Assembly: GCF_025464835.1 (NCBI RefSeq)
Contig: NZ_JAODMP010000045.1
Coordinates: forward strand, 1 to 34,756
Origin: Mycetocola sp.
GTDB lineage: Bacteria > Actinomycetota > Actinomycetes > Actinomycetales > Microbacteriaceae
DNA length: 34,756 bases
Direction: 5' to 3'
The notes below the pieces were generated by a model, which was not told the DNA's origin, did no database searches, and worked only from the letters and a program-made list of their open reading frames with translations. Numbering within the stretch: the first letter of the stretch is position 1; each line of letters opens with the position of its first letter. The position numbers and the translations under genes were made by a program. Below are positions 8,271 to 13,477 of this stretch, in pieces.

Positions 8271-9557
8271 TTACTCGGACGAGAAATCGAGCCTCGAGTC
8301 GTCGACCGCGACGACTGACCAGACGCCCCCGTCGGAGTCGGTGAACTCGTAGGCCGGGAGCACGAGGACACTTCCATCGGGTTGCCACTGGCTTGCCAGA
8401 CCGAGGCGGGAGCTGACGATTCGGACCTCATGCACTGGCCAGGGCAGAGACGCCCCGACCTGCGGCGTCGCGGGCGGCTCGGTCGGAGGCACCCACTCAT
8501 CAGGTGCATCCGCGGACTCGCGCCCTGCGGCCGGAAGTAAGGTCATCGAACCGCCGAACCGGGGATTCGAGAGCCGTTCGAAGCCCTCCTGCTCACTGAC
8601 GACGGGGTAACCGCCCAACCCGATGACATCGGCAACGGCACCGTTCGCGCTGACGACGCCGGCTTCGGCTACCTCCGCCGACCACGCCTGGTCGATACGA
8701 TGCCCGTCGATGACCGGCCTCGCCTCTGCTGTCCGTGTTGGCGAGCCCTCCCACCTGTGTGAGGTGAACTCGAAAAGCGCAGGGTTCCTGCCTGAAGCCG
8801 AAAGAAGCGAGCGCAGGGTGCCGATTGCGGCTTCTTCGCTGGGCGCCTCGCCCACCGGCTGGCAGGCTTCCGCGCCATCCGAACACAGCCACGGGTTGAT
8901 CAAGGGGTTCTGGTAGTAGAAGGAGAGCATCCCATCCAGACTGACCGTCAGGTTCGGAGCGCTGCCGTCCTGAGGGCCGGCCGACCAGCCTGCCTCCCGC
9001 AGTTCGGCTGGTGAGGTGACACCGAGCGCCGCCGCGAGAGGGGCAAGCTTCTCCGGGATGGATCCGGCATTCGGATCGAAGGCGTAGGCCGCGGCCGTGC
9101 CGACGGTGCTGCTCAGACCGGACGCGCTGAAGGAGTTCCGGCCGACCCCAGAGGGATAGATCGAGTCGGTGATCGTCTGGTCGGCGGCGCCCGCTCCGAT
9201 CCCCGGCTCTCGAGCACCATCCGTCCTGTTCTCTGAGCTCTCTCCGGTCTGTAGCGAGGCCGGCGGTGAGCCAGCGCCGGCGATATTCTTCATTCCCTCG
9301 GTCGCTCCCAGACCGTACCCTGCGGCCCCGACGAGAAGGACCGATGCAGCGACCGCGGCGATCGCCTGCCAGCGCGGGCGACGGGTTCCCTGGGCTGCGA
9401 TGTCGGCGGCGGAGGCCGATTCGCCCGTCGCTTCGGCGTCGGGCCCGGTCGTCCGGGCGACGAGTTCGTCGGCGAAGCCGGCACGGGGTTCGACGTTGCC
9501 CGCCGGGTCTGCGGCGCGCAGCCGGGCCACCGGGTCCGGTTCGTCATCGTGGTTCAT
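8271..9557 (-). CDS. One-pass membrane protein next to an ECF sigma factor, candidate anti-sigma factor
   Basis: A 428-residue protein with a short acidic cytoplasmic part (1-62), one membrane helix at about 63-85 (AIAAVAASVLLVGAAGYGLG) and a long extracytoplasmic domain of about 340 residues rich in Gly, Ser and Glu. It is encoded 67 bp after the ECF sigma gene on the same strand, the usual position for an anti-sigma factor. The N-terminal part includes GFADELVARTTGP, which could be a sigma-binding helix. I see no zinc anti-sigma HxxxCxxC motif. The only cysteine pair (WLCSDGAEACQP, near 225) is outside the membrane and could form a disulfide. RBS GGAGG lies 8 nt before the ATG. The role in holding the sigma factor is inferred from position and topology; the outer domain is not recognised. 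Confidence 0.7.
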   Translation of the reverse strand: MNHDDEPDPVARLRAADPAGNVEPRAGFADELVARTTGPDAEATGESASAADIAAQGTRRPRWQAIAAVAASVLLVGAAGYGLGATEGMKNIAGAGSPPASLQTGESSENRTDGAREPGIGAGAADQTITDSIYPSGVGRNSFSASGLSSTVGTAAAYAFDPNAGSIPEKLAPLAAALGVTSPAELREAGWSAGPQDGSAPNLTVSLDGMLSFYYQNPLINPWLCSDGAEACQPVGEAPSEEAAIGTLRSLLSASGRNPALFEFTSHRWEGSPTRTAEARPVIDGHRIDQAWSAEVAEAGVVSANGAVADVIGLGGYPVVSEQEGFERLSNPRFGGSMTLLPAAGRESADAPDEWVPPTEPPATPQVGASLPWPVHEVRIVSSRLGLASQWQPDGSVLVLPAYEFTDSDGGVWSVVAVDDSRLDFSSE

Positions 9558-9624
9558 CTCGTCAGCCTCCGTGGAATGCGCCTCACCTGTAGTTGTGTGC
9601 AGAGCGCCGCGAATCTTGCAGAAC

Positions 9625-10146
9625 TCAGAACGTCATCCGCTCGCCCCAGGCTTTGCGCAGCCGCGCGCGCGCTCGGGAGAGCGCGGCGTCCGCCCCGGAT
9701 CGGGAGATCCCGAAAACCTCGGCGAGTTCTGCTCCGTCGAGGCCCTCCCACGCATGCAGGAGCAGGATCTGCCGGTCCCGCTCGCTGACGCTGCTGAGCG
9801 CACCACGCAGCTCGGCGTCGAAGAGCGCGCTCAGCTCGGGATCGGCGCCGATCCGGATGGCGCCCGATTCCGGGACGTCATCGACGGGGAGGTCAAGGTG
9901 CTTTCGCCGAGAATTCGCAAGCGTGAATCCCGCCGTCCGGTAGAGCCACGGCAGTACGGCCTCCCGTGGTACGTCGTCGCGCCTGCGCCATGCGATGACG
10001 AACACCTCGGCGGTGAGGTCTTCCGCGTCCTGGCGGGGCCCGCGTCGCGCGAAGTAACGCACGAGCGCGGTCGAGTGTTCGCGGACGACCGCCGTGAACC
10101 AGCCGACGTCGGTGTTCACCATGTGAGGCTCGGCGCTGTCGGGCAT
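9625..10146 (-). CDS. ECF-type RNA polymerase sigma factor
   Basis: A 173-residue extracytoplasmic-function sigma factor with only regions 2 and 4. Region 2 includes ALVRYFARRGPRQDAEDLTA followed by EVFVIAWRR, the core-binding and -10 recognition helices. Region 4 is SERDRQILLLHAWEGLDGAE followed by LAEVFGISRSGADAALSRAR, the -35 recognition HTH. The frame is open to 10233, but I place the start at 10146 because GGGAG sits about 7 nt before that ATG and the conserved part starts shortly after. It is followed by the membrane protein that probably controls it. It is divergent from the acidic small-protein gene at 10372. ECF factors commonly activate their own promoter, but I cannot identify the motif in the 225-bp divergent region. 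Confidence 0.92.
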   Translation of the reverse strand: MPDSAEPHMVNTDVGWFTAVVREHSTALVRYFARRGPRQDAEDLTAEVFVIAWRRRDDVPREAVLPWLYRTAGFTLANSRRKHLDLPVDDVPESGAIRIGADPELSALFDAELRGALSSVSERDRQILLLHAWEGLDGAELAEVFGISRSGADAALSRARARLRKAWGERMTF

Positions 10147-10371
10147 CACCACTCCCTCGCTCACGTCGGCGGCTGCTGTGGTGCTGGCGATCCTCACATC
10201 ATGAATGTGTCGCGTCTGGCGCGAGTCTTGCATCAGTGTCGCGAATGCATTCCCACCGACATCACGGGAACCTCGACCCGAACGCTACTCCGAACCGCTG
10301 CCCGCCGGAAGGCATCGCCTTTCTTTTTCGACGTGCGTATCGTCGGCTGAATGGCAATGAAAGGAACTCGC

Positions 10372-10662
10372 ATGGAACAGCAACACCCAACCGAGAATGG
10401 CAACGAGACCACTCCGGCGCTCCCGGACTGGGGTCCGCGTGATGGCAGCTACGAGGAGGCGAAGAACCAGGGCGCAGCCGACCAGTCCTCCCTCGAAGAC
10501 CCGCCCGACGACGGCACCACCGCTGGCGAGACTCCGTCGGGCTCGGATGCGTCTGTGGACGGTGCCGACGACGCCGGTGGCAGGAAGGCCTCCGGCCAGA
10601 CGGGCAACTACAGCGACGCGGGTACCGACGCCGTCGACGAGACGGTGCCGGTACAGGACTGA
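10372..10662 (+). CDS. Small acidic, probably disordered protein
   Basis: A 96-residue hydrophilic protein, MEQQHPTENGNETTPALPDW onward, dominated by Asp, Glu, Gly, Ser, Thr and Ala, with no hydrophobic core, cysteine or motif. The composition predicts intrinsic disorder. The start at 10372 is preferred over two nearby in-frame ATGs because AAAGGA lies about 6 nt upstream. The acylphosphatase GTG begins 2 bp after the stop, so the two are probably co-transcribed and translationally coupled. No known family comes to mind. The other short acidic proteins in this window (26172, 26397, 30195) share its character but not its sequence. Confidence 0.7.
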   Translation: MEQQHPTENGNETTPALPDWGPRDGSYEEAKNQGAADQSSLEDPPDDGTTAGETPSGSDASVDGADDAGGRKASGQTGNYSDAGTDAVDETVPVQD

Positions 10663-10664
10663 AC

Positions 10665-10985
10665 GTGGGGAACATCCGCCGCCGGGTGCTCGTCCGAGGG
10701 CGGGTCCAGGGTGTCGGCTTCCGATACTGGGCGCGGAGCAAGGCCGGGCACCTGGGCGTACATGGCTGGGTGCGGAACCGCTCAGACGGCTCCGTCGAAG
10801 CCGAAGTAGAAGGAGAACCGGTCGCCGTGTCCGAGATGATCGATGCCCTCGGACGCGGCCCTGCCGGAGCGGTCGTCTCCGACGTCGAGGTCTCCGATCG
10901 TCCGCCGGAAGGCGAGGCGGGTTTCGAGATCCGCTCCGGCGATCACGGCGGGATGTCCGGATGGTTGCGGCGCGGCACGGAGTAG
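10665..10985 (+). CDS. acyP: Acylphosphatase
   Basis: A 106-residue acylphosphatase, a small cytosolic enzyme that hydrolyses the carboxyl-phosphate bond of acyl phosphates such as acetyl phosphate or 1,3-bisphosphoglycerate. The signature is complete: VLVRGRVQGVGFRYWARSKA at about 8-27 contains the phosphate-binding loop and the catalytic Arg (R21 in GFRYW). HGWVRNRSDGSVEAEVEGEP at about 33-52 supplies the catalytic Asn (N38) and the G-x-V-E strand. The length is slightly above the usual 90-95 because of a short C-terminal tail (SGDHGGMSGWLRRGTE). The GTG start is 2 bp after the preceding stop, which suggests coupling. No clear terminator follows. Confidence 0.93.
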   Translation: MGNIRRRVLVRGRVQGVGFRYWARSKAGHLGVHGWVRNRSDGSVEAEVEGEPVAVSEMIDALGRGPAGAVVSDVEVSDRPPEGEAGFEIRSGDHGGMSGWLRRGTE

Positions 10986-10990
10986 CCCCG

Positions 10991-11019
10991 CTGACAGGAC
11001 CTGGCGAGCGGCGTAGCAT
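10991..11019 (+). promoter_or_regulatory. Probable promoter of the copper-storage protein gene
   Basis: CTGACA (10991-10996) and TAGCAT (11014-11019) are separated by exactly 17 bp, a good housekeeping-type -35/-10 pair. Transcription would start near 11026, giving a leader of about 30 nt with the Shine-Dalgarno GAGAGGA before the ATG at 11055. I cannot name a copper-sensor operator here. Confidence 0.6.
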
Positions 11020-11054
11020 GCCAGAAAAACACCCCTAGTCGAGAGGAATCACCC

Positions 11055-11474
11055 ATGAACATGGCGATGCAAATGATGGAGTCTCACCAGAAGGACATGC
11101 CCGTCCAGGGCATGGATATGGCGATGATGCAGGACTGTATTGAGGCCTGCTCGGCGTGCGAGCAGGCGTGCACGATGTGCTCGAGCACCATGACGGGTGA
11201 GGACATGTCGATGTGCATGAACATGTGCATGAACACGGCTGATATCTGCGGCACGATGATGCGCATGATGATGCGGCCCGCTGGCATGCACAGGGAAAGC
11301 ATGATGGCAATGCTTCAAGCCACAATGACCATGTGCATGGCCTGCGCAGACGAGTGCATGAACCACAAGGACATGCACGCCGATTGCGCCATGTGTGCTG
11401 AGGCCTGCCGTCAATGCGCCATGGCGTGCCAGAAGATGATGGACGCGATGAACGGGGCGATGCCGATGGCGTGA
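11055..11474 (+). CDS. Met/Cys-rich four-helix-bundle copper-binding protein (Csp family)
   Basis: A 139-residue protein of the four-helix-bundle copper storage family (Csp; DUF326). Sixteen cysteines (28, 32, 35, 39, 42, 54, 58, 65, 94, 97, 101, 111, 114, 118, 121, 125) fall mostly at 3-4 residue spacing, so they would line the inside of the helices and bind many Cu(I) ions. Besides that, 38 of 139 residues are methionine by my count, a Cu(I)-friendly residue. The N-terminus (MNMAMQMMESHQKD) shows no Sec or Tat signal, so a cytosolic, Csp3-like store is more likely than an exported Csp1. It has its own promoter and a strong Shine-Dalgarno (GAGAGGA), indicating an independent transcript. No CsoR, CopZ or copper ATPase gene is in the window. 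Confidence 0.88.
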   Translation: MNMAMQMMESHQKDMPVQGMDMAMMQDCIEACSACEQACTMCSSTMTGEDMSMCMNMCMNTADICGTMMRMMMRPAGMHRESMMAMLQATMTMCMACADECMNHKDMHADCAMCAEACRQCAMACQKMMDAMNGAMPMA

Positions 11475-11487
11475 GCCACCGATGCGG

Positions 11488-11823
11488 TCAGATGGCCGCG
11501 GAAACCAGGACGCTGAGTCGCACGGAACCGAACGCCAGCGTCGAATACAGCGAATGCAGTGCGACCGGCTGGCCGATGGCCAGATCGGCAGGGACGAGGT
11601 GTGTCCACACCCATGCGGTGTCCCCGCAGTCGATGAAAGTCACACCGATCCAGCCCCCGGACACCGACGAGACCACGCCGTCGCGCCATTTGCTCGCCGT
11701 GGCAGCGGCGATGCGCTCCTGAAGCGGACGGAGGACATGGCCAGGCGCGGTTCTGTCGCAGGTGCCGCCTGAGGCTGTTGAGCACCGCATGACCTGTTCT
11801 GCTCCCGCTTTGAGACTCGACAT
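11488..11823 (-). CDS. Small protein of unknown function
   Basis: A 111-residue protein starting MSSLKAGAEQVMRCSTASGG. The second half is hydrophobic and beta-like (WRDGVVSSVSGGWIGVTFID, then DTAWVWTHLVPADLAIGQPV), suggesting a small beta-barrel fold, perhaps nucleic-acid- or ligand-binding. I do not recognise the family. I chose the start at 11823 because GGAGG stands 5 nt upstream; the frame extends to 11874 without such support. It is convergent with the copper-storage gene (13 bp between stops). No membrane helix or signal peptide is clear. Confidence 0.6.
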   Translation of the reverse strand: MSSLKAGAEQVMRCSTASGGTCDRTAPGHVLRPLQERIAAATASKWRDGVVSSVSGGWIGVTFIDCGDTAWVWTHLVPADLAIGQPVALHSLYSTLAFGSVRLSVLVSAAI

Positions 11824-11938
11824 CCTGACCTCCTGCCCGTATCTCCGCCGGACGGTTTCCGGCGACAGAATCAACGGTAGGCAGGCTGCAGGAGGCTGTC
11901 ACCTGCAACCGTCACACGACGCAACATTCGAGCGAAGC

Positions 11939-12421
11939 TCAGTTCGCGTTTCCCCGATCTTCTTCGGGGAAGACGCGCTTATAGGAGCGGCCGTCGGGCA
12001 GCTCGATCGTTTCCGACCGCAAGGTGCCGCGCGCGACACGGAGATAGATTGCCTGGGCGCTCACGCCGAGGAACGTTGCGGCTTCGGCGACGGAAAGCCC
12101 GGGAAGGTCGGTCGGAACGCTGCTCGGCCGCGCCGACCGCTTACGGCCGGCCTCGTGACGCTCCGCGATCTCAGCGTCGGTGCCCTGCCAGCGCCACTTC
12201 GCCGCGGCCGGCTTGAGTCCGGCGGCTTCGGCGATCCTGTCCCAGCCGGCGCCGCCGTCCAGGGCCTCACGCACCGCCTGCAGGATGACCGGGTCCTGCT
12301 CGAGCGCGACGAGGAGGGTGCGGATGTCACGCAACCGCTCGAGCGCATCCGTCGCGTCCTCACGATCACCGGCGAGGACGCGCTCGAGCGCGGCGCGGGA
12401 GGAGGCTGACAGGTACGGCAC
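11939..12421 (-). CDS. DNA-binding protein with two helix-turn-helix motifs
   Basis: A 160-residue protein. A first HTH-like segment lies near 58-76 (AGWDRIAEAAGLKPAAAKWR). A basic linker follows (GRKRSARPSS). A second, clearer HTH then occupies about 109-132 (LSVAEAATFLGVSAQAIYLR) and continues into an excisionase/MerR-like wing with RSYKRVF. The N-terminal 55 residues are helical and Leu-rich (LERLRDIRTLLVALEQ) and may dimerise. It resembles small regulators that bind one promoter or assist another regulator; no partner is indicated. The start is GTG at 12421, supported by TAGCAT 6 nt upstream. It is divergent from the tail-anchored protein gene at 12667. Confidence 0.75.
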   Translation of the reverse strand: MPYLSASSRAALERVLAGDREDATDALERLRDIRTLLVALEQDPVILQAVREALDGGAGWDRIAEAAGLKPAAAKWRWQGTDAEIAERHEAGRKRSARPSSVPTDLPGLSVAEAATFLGVSAQAIYLRVARGTLRSETIELPDGRSYKRVFPEEDRGNAN

Positions 12422-12427
12422 TGGCCC

Positions 12428-12433
12428 ATGCTA
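12428..12433 (-). promoter_or_regulatory. Probable -10 element, leaderless start of the two-HTH gene
   Basis: TAGCAT on the minus strand with a 6-nt spacer before the GTG at 12421. Confidence 0.6.
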
Positions 12434-12583
12434 CTGCCGAGTTGGAACGCATGGTCGAGCTTCGCAACCCCCTGTGATCCCGACGGTAAGTGCGAAAAGA
12501 TGAGTATCGACGCTGGACGGAGATCGGAAGAAGGGCAGACAACGCCCTGCACCCTGTTCCGCGCCGGCCGCGGGTTTCGCGGT

Positions 12584-12607
12584 GCCCGCCCGGAAGCGGG
12601 AACGGGC
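12584..12607 (+). other. Stem-loop in the leader of the tail-anchored protein gene
   Basis: GCCCG-CCCG, loop GAAG, then CGGG-AA-CGGGC: a nine-pair stem with a two-base bulge, ending 60 bp before the ATG at 12667. It could be a leader structure or an upstream terminator; no T-run follows. The frame upstream of 12667 is open, but there is no sign that it is translated. Confidence 0.4.
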
Positions 12608-12666
12608 GCTGCGGCGCATGCTCGCCGTCTGATGACGGCAGATCACGAACAACCGAAAGGAAAACA

Positions 12667-13158
12667 ATGACCGATTCGAATGAACGTGCTGACGAGAACA
12701 TCACCGCCGCTGCGACGGATGCCCACAGGGCTGTCGACAATGCCCCAGACGCCCCAGACGCGTTGAAGGACGCGGCACACGACTCAGTGGATCTCGGCGC
12801 AGAGGCCTCCGCCCCACTGGCGGAGACGGCATCCGATACGAGCGACACCGCTTCGGGCGTTGGGACCACCGTCGGATCCGCTGTCGGTTCCTCAGCAGCC
12901 GACGCGTCGGCGAGGCTCGAGTACGCCACGAAAGATGCGTCGAACTCGGTCAGCGACCTCTCCGGCCGGACCTCCGAGATCGCCGGCAAGGCTTCGGCGG
13001 CCTCCCGGGACGCCGTCGAGGCGGCGAGGGAAGCCGCAAGTTCTGCGGTGTCGGAGTTGCAGCACAAGTACGAGGAACGACCGGGAACCGTCATCGCAGT
13101 GGCGGCTGTGGCCGTGGTCGCGATCATCGGGCTGATCATCAGGGCCGCGCGACGCTGA
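12667..13158 (+). CDS. Ala-rich helical protein with C-terminal membrane anchor
   Basis: A 163-residue protein of Ala, Ser, Asp, Glu and Thr with heptad-like amphipathic helix at about 78-135 (SARLEYATKDASNSVSDLSG, then AGKASAASRDAVEAAREAAS). A short linker (HKYEERPG) leads to one terminal membrane helix, VIAVAAVAVVAIIGLIIRAA. The layout, a long amphipathic helix, the 'RP' turn and a tail anchor followed by Arg-Arg, resembles the ElaB/YqjD (DUF883) tail-anchored proteins and LEA-like stress proteins. That is an inference from architecture, not a family match. The start is ATG at 12667 with AAAGGA about 6 nt upstream. Strong hairpins follow the stop, so it is probably a single-gene transcript. 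Confidence 0.7.
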   Translation: MTDSNERADENITAAATDAHRAVDNAPDAPDALKDAAHDSVDLGAEASAPLAETASDTSDTASGVGTTVGSAVGSSAADASARLEYATKDASNSVSDLSGRTSEIAGKASAASRDAVEAAREAASSAVSELQHKYEERPGTVIAVAAVAVVAIIGLIIRAARR

Positions 13159-13174
13159 CGCCCATCGGGGCGTC
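13157..13174 (+). terminator. Short perfect hairpin at the stop codon
   Basis: GACGCCC, loop ATCG, GGGCGTC: seven perfect pairs starting at the TGA. It is probably part of the same termination region as 13191-13216. Confidence 0.45.
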
Positions 13175-13190
13175 CGCCCGGCACCGACAG

Positions 13191-13216
13191 CATCCCGGGG
13201 GTACGCCCCCGGGATG
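13191..13216 (+). terminator. Strong perfect hairpin between convergent genes
   Basis: CATCCCGGGGG, loop TACG, CCCCCGGGATG: eleven perfect pairs. It lies between the plus-strand tail-anchored gene and the convergent PspC remnant, so it may work in both directions. There is no clear T-run, which is common in high-GC actinobacteria. Confidence 0.65.
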
Positions 13217-13229
13217 TTCGCGTTGCAGG

Positions 13230-13413
13230 TCAGTGCTTCTCGCCCGGTAGCAGGATCCACAGGATGATGTAGACCACGAGCTGAGGGCCGGGCAGGATGA
13301 TGCTGAGCACGGTGAGGACACGGACGAGCGTGGGCGACCAAGCCGAAACGGTTTGCCACGGCCAGACAGACGCCGGCGAAGACGCGGCCGCGTCTGGGTC
13401 GGTGAAGTTTCAT
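13230..13413 (-). pseudogene. PspC-domain protein gene with a one-base frameshift
   Basis: From ATG at 13413 the frame reads MKLHRPRRGRVFAGVCLAVA, then NRFG, the start of a PspC domain ('R...GR.ifGVCaGlA.yfg'). One base later, in the next frame, it continues WSPTLVRVLTVLSIILPGPQ, then VVYIILWILLPGEKH and a stop at 13230, the normal PspC end with its membrane helix. The span is 184 bp, one more than a multiple of three, and the break is at the CCAAG around 13338-13342. One base removed there restores a complete protein of about 60 residues. A real null mutation, programmed slippage and an assembly error all fit. PspC-type proteins sit in the membrane and take part in envelope-stress signalling. 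Confidence 0.8.
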
Positions 13414-13477
13414 GACTTCAGCGTGGCACCGGCGCGGGGCCTCCACGATCGGGGATCCACCTGATTCTTGCCCGGGT

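Noticed and set aside
10147-10371. ECF autoregulatory promoter
   Set aside because: A direct repeat of GTGTCGCG and a short TCGCG/CGCGA dyad are visible, but no recognisable ECF -35/-10 pair at the right spacing.
11020-11054. CsoR or CueR operator before the copper-storage gene
   Set aside because: The ACACCCCTAG stretch is only vaguely like known sites and has no convincing dyad.
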